Source of the DNA: Epinephelus fuscoguttatus
Lineage: Eukaryota; Chordata; Actinopteri; Perciformes; Serranidae
Reading direction: 5' to 3'
DNA: 64,000 nucleotides
NCBI RefSeq assembly: GCF_011397635.1
Contig: NC_064770.1
Location: forward strand, 34,124,598 to 34,188,597
Of this stretch, positions 1 to 11,203 are shown one piece after another. The translations under genes and the position numbers were made by a program. Within the stretch, counting starts at the first letter, position 1. Each line of letters opens with the position of its first letter. The notes beneath the pieces are model-generated. The model had not been told where the DNA came from. It searched no databases and saw only the letters and a list, made by a program, of their open reading frames with translations.

Positions 1-1345
1 AGTGTCTTTGAGTTTTTGAAAAGTGCTCTATAAATGAAATGTATTATTACTATACTATTTCTTTTTCAACATACTATACTATGACATTGTTTTACTTTTT
101 TCGACATACTATACTATGACATTTTAATTACTTTTTTCTGACATACTATACTATGACTTTTTTTTTTAACTTTTTTCAACATACTATACCATGACATTTT
201 TTTAACTTTTTTAGACATACTATACCATGACTTTTTTTTTAAACTTTTTTAGACATACTATACCATGACTTTTTTCAACATACAATACTATGAAATCTTT
301 ATGACTTTTTATGACATGCTATACTATGACTTTTTTTTGTTTTTTTTTTTTACTTTTTTCGATATGCTATACTATGACCTTTTTTTAAAAAACTATTTTT
401 CAACATACTATGCTATGACTGTTTTTTGTTTTTTTTTTAACTTTTTTCCGACATACTATACTTTTTTTGACATGCTATACTGTTTTTTTCTACATACTAT
501 ACTATGCCATTTTTAGACAGACTATACCATTAAAGTTTTATAACTTTTTTCAACATACTATACTATGACATTTTTATGACTTTTTTCGACATACTATACT
601 ATGATATTTTTATGACATGCTATAATGACTTTATGACTTTTCTCAACATGCTATTCTGTGACATTTCTGTAACTTTTTATGACATGCTATACTATGACGT
701 TTTTTCGACATACTAGTCTATGACATGTTTATGACTTTTATGACATGCTCTACTATGGCTTTTTTTTCAGCTGACTATACTATGACATGTTTATGAGTTT
801 TATGATATGCTATACTATGGCTTTTTTCCAACATACTATACTATGACATTTTTATGACTTTTTTTCCCCTCATACTATACTATACTATGACGTTTGATTT
901 TTTTTCAACATACTATGACTTTTTTATGGCATGCTACATTGACTTTCTTTCGACAAACTATACTAAAATATAAAATATACTGACATTTTATGACATGCTA
1001 TACTGACTTTTTTTTTCTATATACTATACTATGACTTTATAAACTTTTTTCGACATACTATATTTTTATGACTTTTATTCAACATACTATAGTGACATTT
1101 TTGACTTTATATGACATGCTATACCATGACTTTTTTTGACATACTATATTTTACACTTTTTTCAACATACTATACTATGACCTTTTTCAATACAGTATAT
1201 TTTTATGACCTTTTGCTACATACTATACTATGACTTTTTTTGAAATACTGTACTAAGATATTTTTATGACTTTTTAAAAGATACTATACTATCACGTTTT
1301 CATGACTTTTTTCAACATACTATACTATGACTTTTTTTTGCAATA
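1..1345. repeat. AT-rich degenerate minisatellite
   Basis: About forty degenerate head-to-tail copies of a 25-35 base unit built around CATACTATACTATGAC, separated by T-runs of variable length (often TTTTTTCAA or TTTTTCGA). The core is close to its own reverse complement (CATAGTATAGTATG), so each unit is a weak dyad. The array runs off the left edge and stops about 45 bases beyond the poly(A) signal of the neighbouring minus-strand gene. Short open frames here are low-complexity Phe/Tyr/Leu strings and are not genes. A smaller array of the same motif lies inside that gene at 1807-1965. Confidence 0.9.
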
Positions 1346-1389
1346 CTATACTCACACAGACACAATATCCACAATAAATCTTAGTATTG

Positions 1390-1395
1390 TTTATT
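1390..1395 (-). promoter_or_regulatory. poly(A) signal of atp5mf
   Basis: TTTATT on the plus strand reads AATAAA on the minus strand, about 108 bases after the atp5mf stop codon at 1503-1505. It is the first canonical hexamer downstream of that stop and suits a short 3' UTR. Confidence 0.7.
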
Positions 1396-1502
1396 GGTCA
1401 CAACAGTCACAAATTCAACACAGACAGCTGAGGGTAGAAAGAGGAGGGGGAACAAAAAGATTCAAGTTCAACCCCCGGAGGTCTGACGGCTGCTGAAGGG
1501 GC

Positions 1503-1531
1503 TTAGTGGTACTTCCTCCAGCGATCATGCT
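1503..1531 (-). CDS. atp5mf: atp5mf coding exon 4 with stop
   Basis: Preceded by CTCTTCCAG. It encodes KHDRWRKYH and TAA, the strongly conserved C-terminus of the family; the first Lys codon is split across the intron. Confidence 0.94.
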
Positions 1532-4500
1532 CTGGAAGAGAAGATGGAGAAAAGGATGATTAAAGTGATAGTTCAGATTTTTTTTTTGGAGGTGCATACT
1601 AAACTATGACCAACTTTATAGTAAAAAGGTAAAACATTTTAAATAGGGTAAAGGAGTGTTTGCATTTCTTACTGATGTGGTCGTACTGCCACACGTAGCT
1701 CAATACCACATAGGCCGTCAGCACCATAGCTACACCGCCGATGCCTCCCCTCTTCACGTCAATGTACTTGCTGTAGTATCTGTCATGGCCTGGAGGAAAG
1801 ATAAATTACATACTATACTATGACTTCATGACTTTTCATGAGATACTATACTATGACTTCATGACTTTTCATGACATACTATACTATACTATGACTTTTC
1901 ATGAGATACTATACTATGACTTCATGACTTTTCATGACATACTATACTATTACTTTTTATGACATAGCGCTGTTAGATTGCTGCCACACCACTCTGTTAA
2001 TACAGATTTGTGCATCCCTGTGCAAGTGGGAGAACAAACAGTTTTTTTGACCATGAAAAGTTTTTTTTCGGACCACATGCACAAATTATTTTCACTGAGT
2101 TTACATTTTGAGATGCAGTGGTGGTAGTCCACACTATCCTTGTTTACTTTTAATTTTATGGTGTGATTTCTTGTGAACTGTGCTGCTAAAAAAACAGATT
2201 TTGTCATTAACAACTGAAGATTTAAAGACTTAAAGCTTCAAACTTTCCATATCTTATGTGCAGTCAGATTTGTTTTCTCACTGCACCCTGATAATTTGGA
2301 AAAGGAGGCAAGTTCAGTTTCTTTATTACCATGTTCCTTTGTATGATAATCACTTCCTTCTGCTACCATTTTATCAAAAATGGTTACAGGTATTCAAAAT
2401 AACCTCTAACAAAGCCTTATTTGTGATAAAAAAAATTTATTTGTTAAAGTTTTAATCAGAAGATGTTTCCTTACCCCTGCGGACGGCTGAGATGAGGCCC
2501 ATGGGAGTGAAGTTTCGACCTCCGAGCCAGGTTCCCAGCTCACCCAGTTTCACGTCCAACAGTCGCTTCTCAATTACGGGAACTGGTCACAAATAGAAAA
2601 AGCAAAGACAGTTTGATCAAACATTTGTCCATACTGAGCAAGACATGCTGTGGCTTTTTTAGTGTGCTCTGATTTAAGCAGGGAGTAAATGAACACACTT
2701 CATCCAGGGGTTGTGTAACAGTATCTGCAGCTATGAAGTAAATCTACCACAGCTGAGATGATTGGTATTTTAACTGATTAGTCGATCAACAGAAAAGTAT
2801 TTTTTACAAAAATTTTGACAATCGCTTAATCAATCAAAAATGGCGAAAAATTTCTAGTGTGAAAATCTCACCTTGGACTCTTGAGGACTTATAATGGGCA
2901 TTTTTTATTTTTTTTTTTTATTTTTTTTTTTACAACTTTCAAATATTTTATTAGGGCTGATTATTGTCACTGTCAATTAATATGTTGATTATTTTCTTGA
3001 TAAATGGATTAGTTGTTTGGTCTATAAAATGTTGGAAAATGCTCAAAGATGTCAATCAGTGTTTCCTAAAGCCCAAGATGACGTGTTTTAACATATCGAT
3101 TTGTCCACAACTTGAAGACAGTCTTAAAGGAGTACAGAAATCCCAAAATATTCACATTTAAGAAGCTGAAATCAGAGAATTTTGATTTTTGTTTCTTTAC
3201 AAAAAATTACTTAAACCAGTCAATTGATTATCAAATTAGTTAGAGATTAATTCAGTAGTTGACAACTAGACAATAAATAATTTCAGCTCTAAGGTCACCA
3301 AAGCTTCACAGAGGGTCATGAGGCTTTCTTGATTTTAAGAGGTGTAAGGAAACTTATCAAAAAAACATACAGTTGGCCAGTGATGAAAAACAAATTAAAT
3401 TATCATTTTTAAATTTAAGATTTTCATTCAAGATATAAAATTCCACCCCAGTGGACAATAAAGATTCATTCTACCCTGAGCTTTAAAAAAATCTCACACA
3501 TTAAGGACATGGTGAGGACCTGATCACGAGCTTAATTCACAGAGCCACCACACACTGCAAGACATCATCCTGCTTTAGATAAATGTGCAGTCAAAATAAT
3601 CAAAGACCTAACAGAACAAAAATGTCTGGGAGAAGAAAACACCAAATTTATCAAAAAAGAAGCCTATTAAGCATGCATGATGACAATAATAAACAATAAA
3701 GAGAATCATATAAAGTTTCTAAAAATTTCAGGAAAACTGATGCAATGTTTACAGGAAATAATGTGCTTAAAACTCATCCAAATCTCTCGTTTTACTTAAA
3801 CTTCCTGCGGTTATTATGTTCATTAGTTGTGTTAATTGTACTGTTAATCATTTGCTCTGTATTGTTACTGGTATGCATTGAACATAATATTAAGTATCCA
3901 TAAAATATGATGGGTGATGGGTTTACTCAATGATAGAAAAGGGGTCCCTTAAGGAAAAAGGTTGGGCAGCACTGTTATAGACTAAGATAATTTAAGATAA
4001 CTTTATTTGCCATTTGTACACCTACATGCAGTCTGGGTACAGAGGAATTGTGCAAAAAAACCCACTTAGAGTCAAGTCAGAAATAGACCGGTAATAAATA
4101 ATAAGATAAAAATAAATGCAAGAATATAATATATAGTAGACCTGCAGGGTACTCAGAAGGTTTAAGCAAAAGTATTTAGTCTATAAGAACACAAATAAAG
4201 TTGCAGTGTCCCATATTTACACTCAAATACACTAACTTCCTCACTTAAATCTGCTTGTTTCTTTCTACCTGGAGCTAACTGTTGACACATTTGACATTTA
4301 AGAGGTTTACAGCTATATTGCAGCTACTATGAATAAAGTATTTTTAGCCCACTGTTCAAAAACCCCCGCTGTAAAGCACAGCAAGGTTATTCTGTGTTTT
4401 ATTTTTTGACGGTGAATTGCTTTTAGGGATTAAATTTTACTCAAACTTCCTACAGTTATTGCAATCATTATTTGGGTTAATCATTAGTTCTATATTGTTA

Positions 4501-5383
4501 TTGGTATGCACTGAATATGACGTGAAATATACATAAAATCTCTGGCGGGTGAAGAGTTTACACAATGATAGAAAAAGGTTGGGAAGCACTGTTATAGACA
4601 AAACTATTATTCAGGATAATATTAGACAGACTAATCGATACAGGAACATTGATTTGTTGTAAGTAATCAGTATTCACCAATTGCATCATCTGAGAAGTTG
4701 TAAAGCAGAGGTATTCAGTCTGAAAATACACAAATGAAGTTGCAGTGTCTCATATTTACACTCAAATACATTAAATTACTCGAGCTAGCTTTTGACACAT
4801 TTGACATTTAACAGGCGTGCAGCTATATGACAGGTACTATGTGTGAAGTATTCTTAGCCTACTGTTCAAGACGCCATTGTAAAGCTAAATAAGATCATTT
4901 CATGTTTTATTTTTTAACGTTTAATTGGTTTTAGGATTAAAATGAATCACAGAGATTATCAGAGTTTGAAGTAACGTTAGTCACTGTGTTTGCAGGCTAC
5001 CGTGCAAGCTAGCCAAATAAACGGTTACATAACTATAATGTGCAAACACAGCTAAATTACGACAGCTTCGTCAAAACTGCAAGTCATATCTAAAGCTTGT
5101 CATCACCGAGCATGAAGGTTAAGTGTCCAGATGAGAACGGTAGGTTCATTTAAACTGCAAAACACCGGCAATGACACGGAAAGTCCTTGACGTGACTTAA
5201 CGGATTCATCGCGGCCTACAGTCGTATTAAAACCTTTAAACGACTCATTAACGGTCTGATTAACGACAAAACACACACAGCCCGTGACAAATTAAAAATA
5301 TACAAACGAATAATCATATAAAAGAGGGAATTTGTGATTAATTTTAGCAGAGGACACGCTGTATTACCTGGTCTGTCCGCCAT
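1503..5383 (-). CDS. atp5mf: ATP synthase membrane subunit f, mitochondrial (complete, 4 exons)
   Basis: Joining 5383-5368, 2582-2475, 1789-1673 and 1531-1503 on the minus strand gives 270 bases, an 89-residue protein and stop. All three introns are GT-AG and every junction keeps frame. The N-terminus reads MADRPVPVIEKRLLDVKLGEL, the middle RRGHDRYYSKYIDVKRG, and it ends in KHDRWRKYH; this is the family pattern of vertebrate subunit f (human about 94 aa). Subunit f is a single-pass inner-membrane protein of the Fo sector of complex V, beside the c-ring and subunit a, and supports assembly and dimerisation. The hydrophobic stretch (about residues 58-76, GGVAMVLTAYVVLSYVW) is the membrane helix, followed by a short basic tail. 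There is no cleavable presequence, as usual. The start is the only ATG in exon 1 that joins in frame. Confidence 0.96.
1673..1789 (-). CDS. atp5mf: atp5mf coding exon 3
   Basis: Preceded by TTTCCTCCAG and followed by GTAAGA. It encodes HDRYYSKYIDVKRG and the transmembrane helix, ending in QYDHI plus one base. The acceptor sits right next to an AT-rich repeat block in intron 2. Confidence 0.95.
1807..1965. repeat. Intronic copy of the AT-rich minisatellite
   Basis: About six units such as ACATACTATACTATGACTTC alternating with ATGACTTTTCATGAGAT, lying in atp5mf intron 2. The motif is the same as in the 1-1345 array but the units are more regular, suggesting more recent local expansion. Confidence 0.85.
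2475..2582 (-). CDS. atp5mf: atp5mf coding exon 2
   Basis: Preceded by TGTGACCAG and followed by GTAAGG. It encodes the conserved matrix-side segment ending in the G-x-N-F-T-P-M-G motif, then I-S-A-V-R-R. Length 108 bases (2 + 35 codons + 1). Confidence 0.95.
2940..3300. repeat. Dispersed non-autonomous DNA repeat
   Basis: An AT-rich segment in atp5mf intron 1 containing AATTAATATGTTGATTATTTTC, an ATAAAATGTTGGAAAATG-type core, CCCAAGATGACGTGTTTT and an end in AATAATTTCAGCTCT. The order matches 29613-29900 (ATAAAATGTCAGAGGATAG, CCCAAAATGACGTCTTCA), so both are copies of one family. I know the pattern as a common fish repeat with GATTAATCGATTA-type ends; its superfamily is uncertain. Confidence 0.6.
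3797..4945. repeat. Diverged tandem duplication in atp5mf intron 1
   Basis: Two blocks occur twice in the same order. Block 1 is at 3797-3970 and 4440-4607 (shared: AACTTCCT..AGTTATT, ATAAAAT..TGATGG/CTGGCG, AATGATAGAAAA, AAGGTTGGG.AGCACTGTTA). Block 2 is at 4165-4440 and 4705-4945 (shared: AAGTTGCAGTGTC, CATATTTACACTCAAATAC, TTGACACATTTGACATTTAA, TTTTATTTTTT.ACG). The unit is about 600 bases. The first copy also has 3978-4110, which resembles a retrotransposon 3' tail (AAGATAACTTTATTTGCC). No coding content was seen. Confidence 0.75.
5368..5383 (-). CDS. atp5mf: atp5mf coding exon 1
   Basis: ATGGCGGACAGACCAG followed by GTAATA: five codons (MADRP) plus one base. The first base of codon 6 is completed in exon 2 to give Val. 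Confidence 0.93.
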
Positions 5384-5470
5384 CTTGACTGGTGCGAAGG
5401 GCTGGCAGCGGGGAATGATGGGAATAAAAACGGCAGAGTGCATTATGGGAGATGGTGTAGTTTTTTACTG
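5384..5470 (-). promoter_or_regulatory. atp5mf: Probable atp5mf promoter and 5' UTR
   Basis: Upstream of the ATG the minus strand carries CTACACCATCTCCCATAATG (about 5443-5462), which resembles the ZNF143/STAF-type element common in housekeeping and nuclear mitochondrial gene promoters. No TATA box was seen. The transcription start cannot be fixed by eye. Confidence 0.45.
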
Positions 5471-5786
5471 TATCCGCTAGAGGGCAGCAGAAGAACTGAA
5501 ACCAGGAGTCCCATAATTAGACCTAAAGGTTTAACAAACACAACACGTTACACAGATAGACGACCATCTGGTGCAAAAACAAACACGGTGTGTTTAAAGA
5601 TCCCCTGCAGACATGTTTCAGGGACACACACTTAACTGGCAGTTTATCACTGAGGCGTTTAAAATACATCAACGGTAGAAGAAGCAATGGCATAATGTCA
5701 AAATACCGTGTTACAAGCCACAGTCCTGCATCCAAAACTTTACCCAAGTACAAGTACAAAAGCATCCGCATCAAAATACACTCACA

Positions 5787-6765
5787 GGCCAATTTATTAG
5801 GTACACCTGTTCAACCGACTCAATGCATTTTGTCATGTAGACATGGTGAAGACGAGCTGCTGAAGTTTAAACCGAGCATCAGAATGAGGAAGAAAGGGGA
5901 TTTAAGTGACTTTGAACGTGGCATGGTTGTTGGTGCCAGACGGGCTGGTCTGAGTATTTACTGGGATTTTCAGCACAACCATCTCTAGGGTTTACAGAGG
6001 ATGGTACCAAAAAGAGAAAATATCCAGTGAGCCAAAATGCCTTGTTGATGCCAGAGGTCAGAGGAGAATGGCCAGACTGGTTCAAGATGGTAGAAAGGCA
6101 ACAGGAAGTCAAATAAGCACTGGTTCCAACCAAGGTGTGCAGAAGAGCATCTCTGAAGCAACAACACCTTGTCCAACCTTGAAGCAGATGGGCTACAGCA
6201 GCAGAAGACCACACCAGGTGCCACTCCTGTCAGCTAACAACAGGAAACTGAGGCTACAATTCACACGGGTTTTCTCACCAAAACTGGACAATAGAAGATT
6301 GGAAAAACCACATTCAGATGGAAGCATGGATCCATCCTGCCTTGTATCAACGCTTCAGGCTGCTGCTGCTGCTGCTGGTGTAATGGTGTGGGGGAGATTT
6401 TCTTAGTACCAGCTGAGCATGGTTTAAACACCACAGCCTACCTGAGTATTGTTGCTGAGCGTGTCCATCCCTTTATGACCACAGTGTACCCATCTTCTGA
6501 TGGCTACTTCCAGCAGGATAACGCACCATGTCACAAAGCTCACATCATCTCAAACATGACAATGAGTTCACTGTACTCCAATGGCCTCCACAGTCACCAG
6601 ATCTCAGTCCAATAGAGCACCTTTGGGATGTGCTGGAACGGGAGATTCTCATCATGGATGTGCAGCCGACAAATCTGCAGCAACTGTGTGATGTCATCAT
6701 GTCAATATGGACCAACATCTCTGAGGAATGTTTCCAGCACCTTGTTGAATTAAGGGTTTAAGATC
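5787..6765 (+). mobile_element. Tc1/mariner-type transposon relic with broken transposase
   Basis: It starts with GGCCAATTTATTAGGTACAC, the terminal sequence of a common fish Tc1-like element. The transposase reads in fragments on the plus strand: an N-terminal helix-turn-helix part (GDLSDFERGMVVGARRAG, from about 5893) and a C-terminal catalytic part with QSPDLSPIEHLWDVLE (about 6590-6645), typical of the DDE region. Frame changes and stops separate them (about 5940-5990, 6400 and 6610), so no intact enzyme is encoded. The matching right inverted repeat was not found after about 6765; the copy is probably 3'-truncated. Confidence 0.85.
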
Positions 6766-7702
6766 TATGTGTAGTAGGAAGAACTTTAGTCTCCAGTTGG
6801 AATCTCAGTAGTTAGGCTATAATCCATGCTGGATACTCAATAGAGGAATGTGTGTTAGGCTTATATGAACTGAATTAATTACTCAGTGGAAAATAATTCA
6901 TTGTCACTCTTGTCAACATGGATTTGACTTATTTTCCTTATTTCAGGGTCCAATGTGCACGATTTAGGGAGAATTAGGGGCATCTAGCAGCTAGAACCGC
7001 AGATTACAACCAGCAAGCTTAAACTAACTACAATTCCTTCAGTGTCCATTGTTCAGGAGGTTTTTAAGCCTAATTATTATTAATTAGTCTAATTATTTGT
7101 TGAGGTCTCTTCCTCTCCAAAACAAAGGGACCAGGTGATTTAACCTAGTAAAAACACTGAATAAAGCAGTTTGACTTCACAAATCAGTGTTTCTTCTACA
7201 CTGTTTGGCATCTCAGAGACAGGCTGCTCACCCAGCTGTGTGCTCGCTTCTTTCTTTGATAACTTATTGTGTCCTCACAGTTTATCAGGAGGTTTTTACC
7301 AAGACCTAAATTTCCACAGAGGTTTTAGTTTAGTTTATTTGCACTTACATGTTTAGAAAATACAGGAAAAACAGAAATTAAAAGTGAAAACATTGTGCAG
7401 GAGAGGTTAGAAGTGAAAAACGGCTTATGAAGATACCTCCCCTACTAAATAACAACAATCACACATAAAAAGATAAAAGTGAAGATGGTATAACTGAACA
7501 AGAGTTCCAGACTAAGAAGTATTACAAAATGATTAGAGATGTACAATTTACAAAAAACAAACAAAAACAAATTACAAATGAATTAATGCAGTGTTAAGAG
7601 TCGTTGCAAATTAGAGTCCTTTTCAGATGTTTTTTGAATAACAACAATGTAGATGATGATTAAAATCTTAAAACAGATCAACCAGGTGATTTCAACTGGT
7701 AA

Positions 7703-7712
7703 AAACACTGCA
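7703..7712 (+). repeat. Target-site duplication, left copy
   Basis: AAACACTGCA, identical to 8991-9000, bounding the minus-strand LINE. Confidence 0.85.
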
Positions 7713-8990
7713 TCCATCCATTTTCATCCGTTTATCTGGGGCCGGGTCAGGGATCACCAGGTCGAGCAAAGCACCCCAGACATTCCTCTCCCCAGCAACT
7801 CTTTCCAGCTCCTCCTGGGGGACCCCAAGGCGTTCCCAGGCCAGATGAGATATGTAATCCCTCCAGCGTGTTCTGGGTCTGCCCCAGGGCCTCGTACCAG
7901 TTGGATGTCCCCACAACACCTCTAACAGGAGGCATCCTGATCAGATGCCCAAGCCACTTCAACTGACCTTCAGCTGGAGCAGCGGCTCTACTCCGAGCTC
8001 CCTCCGGATGCCCGAGCTCCTTACCCTATCTCTAAAGCTGAGCCCAGCCACCCCACAGAGAAAACTCATTTTGGCCACTTATACCCCCGATGTCATTCTT
8101 TCGGTCATTGCCCAGACCTTATGACCATAGCTGAAGGTTGGGATATAGATGGACCAGTGAATTGAAAGCTTCACCTTTTGGCTCAGGTCCACTCTTCACC
8201 ATCACGATCCGGCATAGTGCCTACATCACTGCAGAAGCTGCACCGATCCATCTCACGCTCCATTCTACCCTCACTTGTGACCCCAAGATATTTGAACTCC
8301 CTCGCTTGAGGCAGAAACTCTCTCTTAACCCGGAAGGGCAATCCACTGGTGTCCAGCAGAGAACCATGGCCTCAGATTTGAAGGTGCTAACTCTCATCCT
8401 GACCACTTCACACTCAGCTGCAAACCGCCCCAGTGCATGCTGGAGATCACAGTGTGATGAAGCCAACAGAACCACATCATCTGCAAAAAGAGATGCAATT
8501 CTGAGGTCACCAAACTGGACACCTTCCTTGACCCAGCTGCACCTCGAGATCCTGTCCATGGAAATAACAAACAGGATCAGTGACAAGGGACAACCCTGGA
8601 GGAGGCCAACACCCACTGAGAACATGTTTGACTTTGCGCCAAATATGCGGACACAGCTCTCACTTTCATCATACAGGGTTTGGATGGCTTGTAACTGCAA
8701 GCGTGGTACCCCATACTCCCACAGTACCCCCTACAAGACCCCCCGTGGGACGTGGTCATAAGCCTTCTCCAAGTCCACAAAGTACATGTGGACAGGATGG
8801 GCAAACTCCCACGACCCCCCAGCAGCCTCACAAAGGTAAAGAGCTGGTCCACTGTTCCACGGCCAGGACGGAATCCACATTGCTTTTCCTGAATCCGAGG
8901 TTCAACAATGGGTTGGAGCCTCCTTTCCAGCACCCTGGAATAAACTTTACCCAGGAGGCTGAGCAGTGTGATACCCTGATAAACCCTGAC
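7713..8990 (-). mobile_element. 5'-truncated non-LTR retrotransposon (RTE/Rex3-like)
   Basis: Minus-strand frames hold reverse transcriptase motifs: GFRPGRGTVDQLF (about 8860-8820), GLLQGCPLSLILF and LFADDVVLLASS (the F-A-D-D active site, about 8488-8455), and a C-terminal part with TRWRDYISHLAWERLGVP (about 7862-7808). Several frameshifts break the frame. The 3' end on the minus strand is AATGGATGGA, the short tetranucleotide tail usual for this group. The flanks are perfect 10-base direct repeats, AAACACTGCA at 7703-7712 and 8991-9000, which I read as the target-site duplication. Clade assignment is from motif memory. Plus-strand frames of up to 207 codons here are antisense shadows. Confidence 0.88.
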
Positions 8991-9000
8991 AAACACTGCA
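8991..9000 (+). repeat. Target-site duplication, right copy
   Basis: AAACACTGCA, identical to 7703-7712. The host repeat continues immediately after it. Confidence 0.85.
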
Positions 9001-9265
9001 GTTTCATGTTAAAAAAAAAAAAAAGTGTTTTGTGACGCTGCTCATTGTTGAGGGGTTTCTCATTACGATAACCCTATCTGGAGCCAGTGTTTGGTTTGTC
9101 CACTTTGGGCTTCTGTAGAGACATGACTGTGCAACATGGTGATGTCTGTAGACGAGGACCTGCTCCATATGTAGATATAAGCGGCTCATTCTAAGGTAAC
9201 AAAAACACATCGATTCTTACTTTCAGGTTATTAAACACTAAAGAAATCATTCCCGGTATAAAGTG

Positions 9266-10939
9266 AGTCAGATCTCATGTACTCTGAAATACTGACCTGA
9301 AGGTTTAAGCACACTCATGTCTCCTGACACTCGGCCAGAGGAATCACTTTTTTCAAGAGAAAGCAGCCGATCAATGAGCAGCACTACAGCCAGCAGCACT
9401 GGCACACATAATGTTCCTGAAGATATAGAGAAGACCTTATTGTGTTTGTGTGTGTGAGCGGCAGAGGTGGTGCTGTGGTGGTTCAGGTCCCTTCTCAACA
9501 CGCCCACCGATCAATACACCCCTCTCTATATCTATCTCATCTCTCTCTCTGTTCCTCACACACACATACACACACTGAGTGAATTAGGGTGTGTAGATGT
9601 GGTTTTGGCCTTCATCCAAGACTGAGCAGCAACCTCTTTCCTTTATTTGACTGATTTTGCTGCTTCGCTCTAATGACTTTCATTAGATGGAGGACTCATA
9701 AAGATGTTCAACATCCACCCTGCTTTCCCTCTTCATCTTCTCTCTGCTGCTCTCTCTTCTCTCCCAGCACACACACGTATATACACAATATATTCATGTA
9801 TCCACCTACCTGTTACGTAGGTGGATACATGACTAATTGTGTGTTGAACATGGATGAATCTTTACCAGGTTTTAGTCTTTGATGTTGATGATTCAGCTCT
9901 CTCCACTGGATGTTGACCCAGATGTCTCTTCTCTCTCCTCTTCTCTTCGGCTTTAAGTTGCCCATGCTTTCAGATCATACACACAGCTAGTCAGACAGTC
10001 GACCAGACGACCACATGCATATAAACGCACTTCATACAGTAACCTCAGCAATACACTGTTTTATTTAATTGTACAGTTGCTCGTTCACTCAGCCCCTCCT
10101 TGTCCTGCTTTATCGCTGTTATCAGACCATTAATGAGACAAGAATTAGCTGCTAGTCACCCCACGGTCCCTCTGCCTCACTCCCCGCCAATGGGGACCGC
10201 TTCTCCGGAAGGAGAGCTGGCAGCAGCCCTGGAGGCTGACTTTAGGCAGCTGTAGCGGCTAAAATATGGCTTGCACGCATTCCTCAGTGCCGGGTGTCAC
10301 AGCAGGCTGGTGGGTCTAACCTGTGTACCAGCAGCAACAGAAAGTTTGCCAATCTGGTCCACTGGAGCTGAGGTTTGCGCTGGCTGGATTTGAGTTGCTG
10401 CAGCTGCTACCCACCCTCCTCGAGGAGCTGAATTGGATGTATACAGGAGGGAGGAGCAGAAGGAGAAGCTGAGGAGTCAGGAGCAAGGTTCAATGCTTTT
10501 GCATTGCATTTAACAGTATTCAATTATGATAAAAATGTGAAAACACACTAGTTTAACTGCATTAGAAATACGTTTTTATAGTTTCACACAATAGGTCTAT
10601 TTTTTAGTTGGTTTATATTTCTTCAGTTGATAATTTCAACGCACACTTTGCACCTGAGTGGACATGTGGGGAAGTCATGTTTAAAAATTCATGTTTTTTT
10701 TTTAAAAAAAAAACGACTTTCAATTTTTTCATGCCTAGAGAGGAATAAAAAATCTTGACTGAGGAAGTCATAATTCGCACATTAAAGGGTTAATACAAAG
10801 ATATTAGTGCAGCTTTAATGTTGTGGCAGACTGACCATAGAGACAGTGTCCCTGTACATCTCTGTACTAATTCAAATGTAGCTAATGAATCCAAAAAGTG
10901 GCCCATATAATCACAAGCTGCGTGAAACCACTTTTACAG
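9266..10939. other. Intergenic, no gene recognised
   Basis: No exon with supported splice sites or a recognisable protein was seen. It contains a hairpin at 9794-9832, pyrimidine-rich stretches at 9530-9560 and 9720-9770, and a GC-richer patch at about 10150-10450 of unknown nature. Confidence 0.5.
9794..9832. repeat. Perfect 16-bp inverted repeat
   Basis: TCATGTATCCACCTAC, a 7-base loop CTGTTAC, then the exact reverse complement. A stable hairpin or cruciform; no function inferred. Confidence 0.85.
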
Positions 10940-11003
10940 TCCTCTCCTCTCCTCTCCTCTCCTCTCCTCTCCTCTCCTCTCCTCTCCTCTCCTCTCCTCT
11001 CCC
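10940..11003. repeat. (TCCTC)n pentanucleotide microsatellite
   Basis: About twelve uninterrupted CTCTC/TCCTC units, wholly pyrimidine on the plus strand. Confidence 0.95.
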
Positions 11004-11170
11004 CATGAAGGTCACACTCAGTCACACACTTGGTTGAACCAACATCTTGCACTCTCTCTGATTTACACACAGCTCGAGCCAGAAACTCTAATCCAATCTC
11101 ATTCGGTGCCGTTCAGAAGCCAGCACACGCCCCCAGAGGTGGCACATTCCCAAATGCACTCATCGAACAC

Positions 11171-11172
<2 letters not shown>

Positions 11173-11202
<30 letters not shown>
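11173..11202. repeat. (CA)n microsatellite
   Basis: About 15 CA units. A second, interrupted CA tract lies at 11461-11500. Confidence 0.95.

Positions 11203-11203
<1 letters not shown>

Larger units (their letters stand above)
6945..9265. mobile_element. Non-autonomous DNA element split by a retrotransposon
   Basis: The left part (from about 6945; GTCCAATGTGCACGATTTAG, then GCAGATTACAACCAGC) matches the repeats at 12868 and 26522. The right part resumes at 9001 with GTTTCATGTT and GACGCTGCTCA, as in the uninterrupted copy at 26739-26790 (GTTTCAGGTT, GACGCTGCTCAGC), and continues to about 9262. The gap at 7713-8990 is the inserted LINE. The motif GTTTTTACCA..A near a 'GAGGTCTCTTCCTCTCC'-type segment occurs more than once per copy, showing internal duplication. 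No protein is encoded. Confidence 0.7.

Noticed and set aside
1..1345. CRISPR-like array
   Set aside because: The units are degenerate with no constant repeat and unique-spacer structure, and the genome is a vertebrate's.
5885..6760. Active Tc1 transposase gene
   Set aside because: Several frame changes and stops separate the helix-turn-helix part from the catalytic part, and the right inverted repeat is missing.
8138..8761. 207-codon plus-strand open frame
   Set aside because: It is the antisense of the LINE reverse transcriptase, which has clear motifs on the minus strand.
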